Shown: piece after piece, positions 43,336 to 53,922 of the stretch
Layout of the letters: each line of letters starts with the position of its first letter
Position numbering within the stretch: the first letter of the stretch is position 1
DNA from: Luidia sarsii
Lineage: Eukaryota > Echinodermata > Asteroidea > Paxillosida > Luidiidae
Direction of reading: 5' to 3'
Assembly: GCA_949987565.1 (NCBI GenBank)
Contig: OX465107.1
Coordinates: forward strand, 13,203,051-13,267,050
Length of the DNA: 64,000 nt
Translations under genes and position numbers: made by a program
Notes under the pieces: model-generated
The model's input: only the letters and a program-made list of their open reading frames with translations
The model's database searches: none
What the model was told of the DNA's origin: nothing

Positions 43336-43926
43336 AATTTTTTATTGCAGAATTAAGAGAGTGGTACCTTGTTAAAAACAAGTCCCATCCCGAAAGGCAT
43401 TAATTTTTGCCCGTTATAATTATCACATACAGACACGACAAAATAATGTGGTCGAACTCGGAGACAATGTTTAGAAGAAGTCTCCTGCCAGTGAGAATCG
43501 GTTTCTTTGTATACGAGAGAGGACCCACCTACCCACCCCCCCCCTTCCCCTCCCACACACACACACCACACTACCACCATGACAAAATTAATCTAATCAG
43601 TTTGTGATTGCGCCCTCTGGCGAGATGGTATCGGCCCCTGGTCTGAAAGATTAGATTGGTCGCTCTTCCGCGCGTAATGACTGACATCGGACGAGAACGC
43701 TCACTTGGTCATTTCGCGTCCGCAAGAGCTCTCTCGTCGGTCTCTGTATAAATAACTCAGCCACAACGTCCGGGTTTTTTTTTTTTGGGGGGGGGGGGTG
43801 GGACTCTCAACGGTAGAGGGCGCCGTGTCGAATCAACCATTCTGACTGCAGATAACAATGGAAGTGAATAATTCACTCACATTGTAAGCGGTTTTTTTTG
43901 GAAGAAAAACAACAGCAGACAATTTA
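43336..43926. other. Unique stretch
   Basis: Includes short (CA)n at about 43554-43572, a T-run/G-run junction (43774-43798) and CTCF-like words at about 43611 (minus) and 43815 (plus). No gene. Confidence 0.5.
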
Positions 43927-44002
43927 GCTGGACCTGGACTCGAGCTGCCACTGAGAAAGGTCCTGCAAGGGTCGAAACGTCAGGCCCTCCTCATTTTTGA
44001 TA
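43927..44002. repeat. Family B copy (one arm)
   Basis: GGACCTGGACTCGAGC, then GAGAAAGGTCCTGCAAGG and GTCGAAACGTCAGGCCC. Confidence 0.75.
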
Positions 44003-44346
44003 ATCCCAAAATATTTATCTTTAAAGGTTCCAAGCCAATTGTCCGTTCCTTTGTTCGCCTTAGATATGCAGTTTGCCAGCTTGGCACGTGTTTATTTTTC
44101 ACCCAGCTGAAATGAATTTGGATTCATCCATCATCCGGAACGGTGACAAGAGCACGCTGACGAGGAAACTGCCCGGCATTGGCGCGCACTCCGTTCCGGA
44201 CCCAACTCTGTCGCTGGAGGCCTTCGACCTTGTCCCGTTGTCAAGGTTTGCCCGACTACGATGAATCAGTTGAGATGACTGTCACAGCCGGCCAGAATCT
44301 TGCGCGTGTATGCCGCAGACGCACCGGTAGTACTCGCCATACTATT
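44003..44346. other. Short unique stretch
   Basis: A 63-codon + frame (44073-44264) shows no recognisable motif. Confidence 0.45.
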
Positions 44347-45018
<672 letters not shown>

Positions 45019-45340
45019 CGTAGTGTACGCACGCGCATCACTCACAATTAGGAGCGCGGCCGATGCTGATTGATGACCCTGTCGGAAGAGGGCGCTGTTG
45101 CCAAATCAGGGACTCCGTCAAGCGGAGAAGAGGTGGAGACGGGGCACGCTCGGTTAAACCCCCGGCCACAGCCCACTCCCCTCCCCTTCATCATCCAAGA
45201 CGCATCTGGTCACCATATCTCCCTCTCCGTTCTGCCAGGCAGTTGTGCGTCGCTCCATGACGGATCGGCCTAGTGCGCCATACCTCCCCCTTCTGCTGCC
45301 GGGCAAGCTGCATGTATGTTTTTGTTTTGGTGGGTTTTTG

Positions 45341-45371
<31 letters not shown>

Positions 45372-45606
45372 GGGGCAAAGGTCAGGACGGGCTAGCAGAC
45401 ACCCTGTTACTGTCCATGGAGACGAGCACGGGAGCTGACAGTACCGATGCTTATTATGATCGACGACCAAACTGCAGAAATTGAAAACATGGCATCGATC
45501 AGGGAACGTTGATAAGAGAACGGCGGCTTAGAATAATGCAACATAATGTGCCTGTCCGCATCTGAGCGGTTTTTCAATGATGATGGTGGGGTGGTGGTGG
45601 TGGTGG
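45019..45606. other. Unique stretch with small microsatellites
   Basis: A GGAAGAGGGCGCTGTTG word at 45083-45099 resembles CTCF. (CT)n at 45338-45369 and (GGT)n at about 45583-45610. Confidence 0.5.
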
Positions 45607-45672
45607 TGGTCGTGTGGTGCGCTGCAGACCTACACAAGTCTAAGGTTCTTTGTTGAACAATAGAGCGTGGAC
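45607..45672 (+). repeat. 64-bp dispersed repeat, copy 2
   Basis: Mate of 43083-43147, same orientation, 2.5 kb away. Confidence 0.85.
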
Positions 45673-45957
45673 ATTTCAAGTTGCCTTTACACTCGCATCG
45701 ACCGTTGAAACGTTTGACGTGGGTCGACGATTGGGCACTTTCATCTTCAAGTCTGTTCAGGGAGACTCAACACTTGAGGGCGCCTTTCTGAGATGGACAA
45801 TAGACTGGATCCACTGTCCGCACAATCAACTGACCGAAATGACATGTTATTAATGGGATGGAAGCAGGTGGACATTTTCTGCGTGTGAAACTAGAACTTA
45901 CAACGTTCCCAGTCAGTTTTTCTTCGGTTCCTTCAACTTACTTTTTTTATTTTTTTT
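45673..45957. other. Short unique stretch
   Basis: Nothing recognised; T-rich near 45940-45957. Confidence 0.5.
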
Positions 45958-46130
45958 ATTTAGTGGGCCTGACGTTTCGATCCTAGCAGGACCTTTCTCA
46001 AAGGCAGAGAAAGGTCCTGCCTTTGAGAAAGGTCCTGCTAGGATCGAAACGTCAGGCCCACTAAATTTTAAGATTTACATTTTGGTAATTGTAGTCAGTA
46101 AGCAGTTTGCAACATTTTTGTATATCACCT
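45958..46130. repeat. Family B full palindrome (50-bp perfect arms) with tail
   Basis: Arms 45958-46007 and 46017-46066 are perfectly complementary, with a 9-nt loop. They read GGGCCTGACGTTTCGATCC, TAGCAGGACC, TTTCTCAAAGGCAG and the reverse. After the right arm comes the family tail (AAGATTTACATTTTGGTAAT, then AGTCAGTAAGCAGTTTGC). No open frame of note. This is the best-preserved copy. Confidence 0.95.
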
Positions 46131-46323
46131 TTATTTATTTTTAATATACTTTTTTAACTTCACAACCAAATAGTTTCCTTCTGTGACCATTCGTTCATAA
46201 TCGTCTTACAGGACTGTCTCCAAACCATTGCCTCTGTCCTGATCTTTGTTTTGGTTTGCTTCAAAGGCAAACACGCGCGCAATGATCACTTGGCAGCTTT
46301 GAACAAAAAGAAATAGTGCCAAA
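46131..46323. other. Short unique stretch
   Basis: Nothing recognised. Confidence 0.5.
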
Positions 46324-46772
46324 GCGCTTTTCCAAAGCCCGGCTTAGGCTCAGGCTCCGGCTTCGTCTTTCTTTCTTGCATCCGTCTTATAGTGCAGGGC
46401 ATGAAAACGGGAGGCCTCGATGCCTTTTGGAAAAGAACCCAAAGCAACAATTCCAACAAAGAACTCCAACGTGTGTTTTCAGCTTTAAGATAACAGAGAC
46501 GAACCCGGAGCCGAAGCCTAAGCCGGGTTTTGGAAAAGGGCTCATGGGCCGTTTTCCAAATGGAGGCTTGAGGCTCGGGCTCAGGCTTCGTCTCCGTCTG
46601 ACAAAACCTGAAAATCCAGTTTGTGGTTTGTTTCCGAATTTGAAATTTGTTGGCTTGATAGGTACCGGGGTATTCACCAAGCAACTGGGGCCAAACGTTT
46701 GTTTTAGAAGCCTGTTATATTATAACGAGCAAGATAAATATGACCGAAGCCTAAGCCAGAGCCTAAGCCTTC
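46324..46772. repeat. Family C foldback cluster
   Basis: Segments of degenerate GGCTYN hexamers (GGCTTAGGCTCAGGCTCCGG and similar) at 46324-46367 (plus), 46497-46541 (minus), 46551-46592 (plus) and 46743-46772 (minus). The first two form inverted arms around a 130-bp loop, both including TTTTCCAAA-CCCGGCTTAGG. The 165-codon + frame running through them is not credible as a gene. Confidence 0.75.
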
Positions 46773-46968
46773 ATTTCGATAACGCCCATAATGTCTCTCA
46801 GCGGCGTCATTAAACAGCGCCCTCACTACTGTTCCGGAAACCGCTGGCACGGCTGCCGATCTACCGCGCGCCAGATATCGCTATCGAATTATTCTGTGCT
46901 CGGCCCGAGGAGCCACCATTTTCCAGACCACGTCAGCTGCCGGCTGTGTCCTCTGCAGTGAGAGCTGT

Positions 46969-46994
46969 GATTGGTGGAGCGCGAGTCACGTGAT
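46969..46994. promoter_or_regulatory. CCAAT box and palindromic E-box
   Basis: GATTGGTGG (reverse CCAAT) at about 46969-46977 and GTCACGTGAT at 46985-46994 lie in a CpG-rich island (46.85-47.03 kb). A non-repetitive frame (about 47056-47367, +) follows, but it has no good ATG and no recognised domain. Confidence 0.4.
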
Positions 46995-47561
46995 CACCGC
47001 AGACGCGTCCCTTGCACGCGCTGCCCGAGGAAGGAAAAAAAATACATAGGGGTGAACTCAGTACATTGCGTCTGAGGGTCGGGGCCCCGTGGTGAAAAGG
47101 TCATGGCACAATGAGAGAAATATTGCCCAATGTTTAACCCCGTCAAGGTCAGAGATCACACGTACCGTAAAGAGGAAAAAAACCGACAACCCAGCCAGCC
47201 TAGCCGACTTGATCGTTTTAATGGACCCAGTGTCTGTCTGCGATAAGGCTCTAATGTCTTTTAAAGGGAGGCTACGCCATTTGCAAAGTGCCCAATTTCC
47301 GGACATTCCCACTTTGCGAAATGTCTTACTCATCAGGACATTTGTGATGGTATCAGACATTCCGTGAAGTTTTTGGGGCTCGAAAATTACCTTTTTTTTT
47401 TATTTCCAACGATCGCTCCCTTTAGCGATCGTTCGAAGAAAGAGTTCTGCTTACAAACACCGCCCTATATTCCACAAAAAGTTGGCATTTAATTTCATCT
47501 CCACTTTTTGTTCATGACGTGGTTGACGGATTGAGCCGAAACTTACACAGGTGTTATTTTA
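46995..47561. other. Unique stretch after the promoter-like site
   Basis: Contains a 10-bp perfect stem, AACGATCGCT / AGCGATCGTT, at 47408-47433. The ~100-codon + frame ending at 47367 is unidentified. Confidence 0.4.
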
Positions 47562-47952
47562 ATTTCTCAAAGACAGAATCATTTCGGGACATCTCTCCAA
47601 GGCAGGACATTTCTCCAAGGCAGGACATTTCTAAAGGCGAAACATTTCTCAAAGGTAGGACAATTCTCAAAGGAGAAAAATTTCTCAAAGGCGAAACATT
47701 TCTCAAAGGCAGTACATTTCTCAAAGGCAGTACATTTCTCAAAGGCACGACATTTCTCAAAGGCAGGACCTTTCTAAAGGCAGGACATTTCTCAAAGGCG
47801 AAACAATTCTTAAAGGCACGACATTTCTCCAAGGCACGACATTTCTCCAAGGCACGACATTTCTCAAAGGCAGGACATTTCTCAAAGGCAGGACATTTCT
47901 CAAAAGCAAGACATTTCTCAAAGGCACGACATTTCTCAAAGGCACGACATTT
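47562..47952. repeat. 18-bp minisatellite, left block
   Basis: About 20 units of ACATTTCTCAAAGGCASG type, related to the 18-bp unit at 2059-2382 (ATT in place of CCT). It ends in mid-unit at ATTT (47949-47952), exactly at the edge of the inserted element. Confidence 0.93.
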
Positions 47953-48381
47953 GTGACCTGGCACGGCATAATGAGGAATAACCCCTATTTTTGAGATTTT
48001 GAGATTTTCTAATGATGTGAAAGAGTATACCATTAGCTTTCAAATGATATCAAAATTATTTCCATGTGAACTTTGTTGTAAATAGTACAAGGGGACTTCG
48101 CTCGTTCATTTGGTACCAGACACAATATAGCAGCACCATTCTAATTCCTCATAAGCGGCCATTCAGAAAAGCAGGAACTTTACATTTTCATGAAAACAGT
48201 ACACAAACACTCCCCGAAATCCTTGTTTTTTTAACATTTAGAGACGGATTTCGGAAAAATCCTTTAACTTTCCGAAAATACCCCCAAAATATATCGAATT
48301 GAGAAGATACTTTGACTTCAGGCGTTGTTTACTCGAAAAGTGTTTTGGTGGGATATTCCTCATGTCGCTGTGCCAGGTCAC
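47953..48381. mobile_element. 429-bp terminal-inverted-repeat element inside the minisatellite
   Basis: Ends GTGACCTGGCACGGC... (47953-47980) and ...GCTGTGCCAGGTCAC (48354-48381) are 28-bp inverted repeats with 24 matches. The array is interrupted mid-unit. ATTT is present on both sides (47949-47952 and 48382-48385), and removing the element with one ATTT restores a perfect unit. This fits a non-autonomous DNA transposon with a 4-bp target duplication. The interior is AT-rich and codes for nothing evident. Confidence 0.8.
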
Positions 48382-48845
48382 ATTTCTCAAAGGCACAACA
48401 TTTCTCAAAGGCACGACATTTCTCAAAGGCACGACATTTCTCAAAGGCACGACATTTCTCAAAGGCACGGCATTTCTCAAAGGCACGGCATTTCTCAAAG
48501 GGCACGGCATTTCTCAAAGGCAGGACATTTCTCAAAGGCGGGACATTTCTCAAAAGCAGTACATTTCTCAAAAGGCAGGACCTTTCTCAAAAGGCAGGAC
48601 CTTTCTCAAAAGGCATGACATTTCTCAAAAGGCAGGACATTTCTCAAAAGGCACGACATTTCTCAAAGGCAGGACATTTTTCAAAGGCACGACATTTTTC
48701 AAAAGGCAGGACCTTTCTCAAAAGGCAGGACCCTTCTCAAGGTACATGTAGGTCATTTCTCAAAGGTAGGACATTTCTCAAAGGCAGGTCATTTCTCAGA
48801 GGCAGAACAAATTTTCTCAAAGGCAGGACCTTTTTCAAAGCCATT
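48382..48845. repeat. 18-bp minisatellite, right block
   Basis: Continues the left block in the same orientation and phase for about 25 units. It starts with homogeneous CACGACATTTCTCAAAGG units and becomes more varied to the right (AAAAGGC 19-bp forms, CAGGACC forms). Confidence 0.93.
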
Positions 48846-49431
48846 TCAGAAAGAGATTCGAGCTATAGTAAAGACCATGCCCTGCCACCTTCCCCACAGC
48901 CACGACTTGAAGCTTCTCAAACATTCGGCCTTTCTTTTTTTTTTCTTTTTTTTTTTGGGGGGGGGGCTGTTTGGCATATTTTTATTTTCAGCTTCGAGCT
49001 CCTGGAGCGGACCGTATGAAAAACCCATAAAACAAGAAGAAAAAAAACACCTCCCTTCTCCAACGACCGGGTCAATGCCTCGTGAACAACGAATGTATTC
49101 TGGGGGCTACATGAAAGTTAATTGGGTAGCTTTCCAGACTCTAACCCCTGGCAAACATTTGGGGCAATAGGTAAATGCCCTCGACTCGTCGGGGTTGCAC
49201 TGTGACTTTTCTTCCCAGAATCCTCTGCCCATGACCCTTGACACCACGAAGGCGCCCCTCTTTTTTCAGTTACCCTGTAAACTGAAGATAAACCCCCAAA
49301 AAATTATCTCGGCGGTTCGAGGCAGGTCATGCATACCTCGTGAAACATGCATTGCCGTCGAGTGTCAGCGTGTTTTTTCTTTTCTTTTTAGGTTAAAATC
49401 CAATTCTAAAACAGTATGTTGACAGCATAGA
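48846..49431. other. Unique stretch
   Basis: T-run/G-run junction at 48931-48968; otherwise nothing recognised. Confidence 0.5.
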
Positions 49432-49615
49432 TTACAAAAATGCTGCAAACTGCTCACTAAAATGACCCAAATTTGAATCACTGAAATGTAGCCTGACCCT
49501 CCGAACTTCTCAGGACCTTTCTCAATGACAGAGTGGAGACTTTAAGAGTTATTTCAATCGAGAAAGGTCCTGCTAGGATCGAAACGTCGGGCCCTTTTTT
49601 TTGACAATTTTAAAT
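49432..49615. repeat. Family B copy
   Basis: Starts with the family tail (ACAAAAATGCTGCAAACTGC, then ACTAAAATGACC), has a decayed left arm (GCCTGACCCTCCGAAC, CAGGACCTTTCTCAATGAC), a 35-bp loop and a well-kept right arm (GAGAAAGGTCCTGCTAGG, ATCGAAACGTCGGGCCC). Confidence 0.8.
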
Positions 49616-50015
49616 GACCAAATGCAGGAGCTGACGATGCATGGTTTGAAATTATTTTATTTTGCAGTCGAGTTTAAACCCCGAGACCTCGGACTTACTC
49701 CGAGAGGTCACTTCGCATGGAAAGTATAAGTACTGGAATGTCACACGGCTTGTTTCGAGAAAATCAATTGATTAATCCGTATTGTTGAGAGACGCACCAG
49801 AAACCCTAATCATCTTTAAATTGTGACAATTTCACCAATATTTTAAGCTTTGCTTTTTTGTGTTCACACAGCGAAATTATCGTTTGCCTGAAACAAATGA
49901 TCTCTTGCTGAAAGACGCAACAGAATCCCAAATCAACTTTCAATTGGGAATATTTTGTCTAGTATGTAAGCTTGTTCTATTCTACCAAAAAAGGCTAAAT
50001 CATCTGTTGCTGTGG
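49616..50015. other. Unique stretch
   Basis: A small imperfect hairpin (GAGACCTCGGA / TCCGAGAGGTC, about 49683-49710). Nothing else. Confidence 0.5.
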
Positions 50016-50306
50016 TAGATCAAGATTCAATATGGGAAGGTTTGCGGTGACACAATGTATAAGGTATCATAAAGAAGAGGACGTGGTTCTGAAAAGAACC
50101 TGAGTGGTAACTCGACGTTTCGACCAGTATGCTCTGACCGTCATCAGGAGAGAGCATACTGGTCGGAACGTCGAGTTACCATTTGAGGGGTTTTCCAGAA
50201 CCACACCTCTTCTTTAAGAGACCTTATACATGGTGTCACCGCAAACCTTCCTATATATTGATTAATCCACCATGCAAAGCCTTAAGTCTTATTTAGATCA
50301 AGATTC
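50016..50306. repeat. Family A foldback element with 13-bp target-site duplication
   Basis: TAGATCAAGATTC occurs exactly at 50016-50028 and 50294-50306. Between them, outer arms (AATATGGGAAGGTTTGCGG..., and ...CCGCAAACCTTCCTATAT) and inner 30-bp arms (50106-50135 and 50151-50180, one mismatch region at TTTCG/CGGAA) form a two-part hairpin with loop GACCGTCATCAGGAG. A tail after the right arm (ATTAATCCACCATGCAAAGC, CTTAAGTCTTATT) reaches the right duplication. No coding frame. Confidence 0.9.
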
Positions 50307-51945
50307 GTCTATCAAAGGTGTATAATACGAGAGTGAAGATAAATAATATTCTGCTTCAAAATATACCGCTATGTAAACACATACAATATGTCCCTCTGTT
50401 TATCATCACGACATGATAAAATCTATACCCAATTCCGTACCAAAATCTTAAAGTCTTTTAGATTCTACGATGCTAAAACATCTGGGAAGCAAGATAATTG
50501 AGATAGATAGAATAGAAAGAACTTTTTCCTCAAATAAACGGAGTTTTCCTGGTGACATGTTTCAGTCTTAAAATCAATGGCAGTTGGAATCAATATAAAA
50601 AAAAAAATCTTTATAGTCCAAGCGGTCTCCGTTCAGTGAGCATTAGTAGACACACGTGGTTTATGGATACTGTAATCCTAAAGATAATTAGCAGTCTTAC
50701 TTGACTGAGTGTGGGCGGAGAGATGGGACAGTTATCACCTCTTGCCCCGTCCTGGCGTCGTCTCGGTAGAGCGTCTCACGGGAGCAAGGAAGTCCTTGCC
50801 CCTTGTGGTAAGATCTGGAGCTCCGCTGAGCTATTTTTGGCGGACCTTCGTCTCCAGTGGCAACATGCCAGGTGGAGAAGAAGAACAAAATCCGTTCGTT
50901 CGTCCAACTGAGTTCTGTGGAGTGACGAGGATGCGCCGCAGTGCGGAGTGCGGGTTCCGGGAGGGAGATGCCATTGCGGACTAGGCATCCGAACTGCGGA
51001 CTAGGAATCCGAACTGCGGGCTCGGTCCATTCGGTGATCCGAGTTTGTTGTCCGGCGCGTATCTATCCTCCAGCTCGTAGTTGACCGTCCGCATCCGTCC
51101 CCACGCCTGCATCAGCTATGGGCACTCACCCGCACATCCGCTCGTGTCGTGTGACATCTCTGTCGTATGACTGTCTCTCCGCCTGTGAAGACAAAGAAGA
51201 AGAAAGAAACGAAAAAGGTGTTGGTGGTGGCGGTGGTGATGGTGGCGTCGGTGGAAGCGAGAAGTGAGGGGGGAATGATAATGACAACAATAATAAAACA
51301 AATAACATGGTTTTTATACAGCTCATCACTTTCAATGCGGTTCATAGAAAACAACGATTAAAAGCCATTAATGGAACAGATATGTTTTAAGGAGTGTTTC
51401 AAATTTATTTTCACTACTGTTCTGATGTGGTGTGGAGTTCCAAAGCGATGGTGTTGATGGTGGAGACAACGCTACTTTTCATGTCGGTATATATTCTGGT
51501 TTGTTATGTTTGATAGCAATATAAATAGCAATAGCAATTAATAATATCAATAGCACTTAACAACAAATAAGCGATTGTCATCAAAACACCACTCAACCAA
51601 AATGTTCTCGATTCAATTCAATTCATATGTGCATGTATTTCCACACCAAATTAAGATAAAAAAGAAGTAAATTTAATTTAATAGCAAAAAGGAAACAAAA
51701 GATGCGGAAATAATGTTGGTACTGAGGCATCTTCTATAGAAGCCGGGGCCTGTGGCGAGATGCCTTGGGCAGACAAACACAGAAGAACACACAAACAATC
51801 ATGCCCACTTCCACACGGACGGCTGGACATTCAGCTTATACATGTGAACTAGAAAGGTAAGTATCGAAAAACGAAAGTAAAAAAAAAACGCGAATAAGAA
51901 ACAAACTATGTTAGATATTGGGAAATAAGAGCCTTTTGACAGGCT
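50307..51945. other. 1.6-kb ordinary stretch
   Basis: AT-rich except a GC-rich island at 50.70-51.10 kb that contains a 20-bp unit twice (GCGGACTAGGMATCCGAACT, about 50976-51015). (GGT)n at about 51218-51252. No gene recognised. Confidence 0.5.
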
Positions 51946-52070
51946 CATTGGTGAAGTAAAACCTTGGTGAAGTAAAACCTTGGTGAAGTAACACCTTGGT
52001 GAAGTAAAACCTTGGCAAAGTAAAACCTTGGGAATTAATAGAACCTTGGGAATTAGTAAAATCCTGGCTG
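51946..52070. repeat. 16-bp minisatellite
   Basis: About four good units of ACCTTGGTGAAGTAAA, then decayed units (ACCTTGGGAATTAATAG). Each good unit has a CTT...AAG mini-stem. Confidence 0.88.
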
Positions 52071-52099
52071 AAGGGCAACGCCCATAACCTTGGGGAGGG

Positions 52100-52375
52100 A
52101 GTAAGCGTGGTGGACCATTGTCCAGTCGTGTGCAATTTTAGACGCTGCAGGCGTACAGTTTTTTGTGTGCCTTTTAAATAGTTGAGTGGTGGACCTTGGT
52201 CCAGTAGCAATGTAAATTTGTATCTTGAAATGTGTACCTGATTGAATGTTTGACTAACGGACCATGGTCTAGGGATTATGCATTTTTTGGTGCTGAAAAG
52301 TGTATCTGATTGAATTTATCTAGTTTAATACTGAAATGTGAATCTGGTGGAATTTTGATAGGCAATTAAAACTGC
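52100..52375. repeat. Degenerate tandem of about 70-80 bp with palindromic landmarks
   Basis: GGACC-centred palindromes recur at 52111-52124, 52190-52203 (TGGACCTTGGTCCA) and 52259-52270. GAAAWGTGTAYCTGATTGAA recurs at about 52227 and 52297, with a weaker third copy near 52334. Confidence 0.6.
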
Positions 52376-53007
52376 GTTTATATTTTTCTAAATTGACGTT
52401 TCCATCTGTATGTCCATCCAAGTCAACTCCAGTCTTACAAAAATCAAAAATGATGAAAAGGATGGAGGTCCTAAGTTGTCAGTAAATTTGCACATAAAGA
52501 TGCCCGTGTGAAGTTTGTTAATATCTGCAAGTGCTAGAGTATGCAATTTGATGAAAATGAGGTGTAGTGTGCTCCCGGGGGTGTGAGTGTATGTGTATAT
52601 GCAGATCATAATAGCTCTTTTTGGGCGGCGATAAGTGAATGGGGTTTGTTATTAGAAGCGCGAGCCCATACGATATTACAAAAGTTTTACCATTTTGTTT
52701 GTTTTTGTTGTTTTTGTTTCGTCTAAACTTCCATCCTTCACTACCCCTGTTTCTCATTCGTCGCACCTTTATCTTCTCGTTCTTTTCCACCTGTTGGTCG
52801 TTCGAGGGATCCCGCAAACCCAAACACCGACTGCTCCAGATCCACTTCTTGTTGTCGCCGACGAATGACGGCACGGCGTTAGCCGTACTCTTCGACACGG
52901 TACACGGTCCGTCTGTATGCCCTCGCGTTGAGCTGATTTATAGACGAAGTCATCAGCAAACAAACAAAATCATCTGAAAGTTGCAGTTGTATGAAGTGTG
53001 CTCTCTA
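52376..53007. other. Unique stretch
   Basis: Nothing recognised; frames present are short and unremarkable. Confidence 0.45.
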
Positions 53008-53037
53008 ATGAGTGTTTGCCCTACTCGATGTAACAAG
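53008..53037 (-). mobile_element. SINE 3'-end fragment
   Basis: ATGAGTGTTTGCCCTACTCG + ATGTAACAAG matches the 3' end of the minus-strand SINE at 38868 (ATGAGGGTTTGCCCTGCTCG + ACGTAATAAG). The tRNA-like head is absent, and C/A runs follow. Confidence 0.55.
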
Positions 53038-53189
53038 ACCAACGACGCCCCCCCCCAAAAAAAAACCACAAAAAAACCACCCCACACTATATCTATAAAG
53101 CGTGTTCTTGTTCTTGGCAATACGATACAATAAGCTGTCCGTACATTGGGGGAGTGTATTGAGTTGTCATTCAATCAGACGGTTCATCC

Positions 53190-53360
53190 GCTCGGAATTT
53201 TGGTGGTTTTTCAAGAGGAAATCTCTCAGTGACGCCCGCCCTGATCTGTTCCTGTCCTCCCCTGCCCGCAACCGCTGCTACACCCACTCAACCTCCAAGC
53301 ACTGCAACACCCTCCACACTCTAGCTCGTATAGCCAGTAGTCCTGTCCATCCTGGCTGAT
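53190..53360 (+). pseudogene. Possible remnant of a non-LTR retrotransposon RT C-terminus
   Basis: A + frame reads SLSDARPDLFLSSPARNRCY then THS, and a later IASSPVHPG before the stop. The layout (basic start, RxRxY-HS, then SSP near the end) resembles the tail that follows the reverse transcriptase domain in many animal LINE proteins. It is short and lacks the usual WNxLP. No catalytic motif is present. A chance match is quite possible. Confidence 0.2.
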
Positions 53361-53794
53361 CTACCCATGCAGGGTTTCCCTCCACACACACACACACGCA
53401 GACGCACACAAAGATACCGGCTTGCTTCTTCCACCTTTCCCCATCCCCCCCCATCTTCTTGGTCGACTAAAAGCCCGTCTAACCCCCCCCCCCATTCCTC
53501 CCTCCCGCAGGAGTCGAGGAAACGGCGTATCTATCTCTCCGAAGTAAAAACGGGCAAAAGCAAGTGGTAATATCGGTGGCATTTTGCCACTAGTAATTCG
53601 ACACTCCCTAACACCCTAATGCCGATCACCTGAGAAGCCACAAAGTTAGGACGTCGGTACGTCTGAGTGGGCTAATTGGTTTTCTCTAGTCTCTTTTGTT
53701 AGTATCATTTTTTTGGCCTGTCTACTGTTTTTATTTCGCTTTTCCGCCGCTACAGCGTACTGGAAAGGCCTTACTTTTCGTTGTCTTTTTTCCT
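53361..53794. other. Unique stretch
   Basis: Short (CA)n at about 53383-53410 and C-runs near 53446 and 53481. Nothing else. Confidence 0.5.
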
Positions 53795-53795
53795 A

Positions 53796-53826
<31 letters not shown>

Positions 53827-53922
53827 TTCTACTTCTTCTTCTCTTCTCCATTTTCTTCTTCTTCTTCTTCTTCTTCTTCTTCTTCTTCTTCTTCTTCTTC
53901 TTCTTCTTCTTCTTCTTGTTTA
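53795..53922. repeat. (CTT)n microsatellite
   Basis: About 120 bp of CTT with two short interruptions; a second small CTT patch is at 53997-54030. Confidence 0.95.

Noticed and set aside
47562..48845. CRISPR-like array
   Set aside because: Units are contiguous without spacers, the DNA is eukaryotic, and no cas genes are present. The same applies to 35106-35940.
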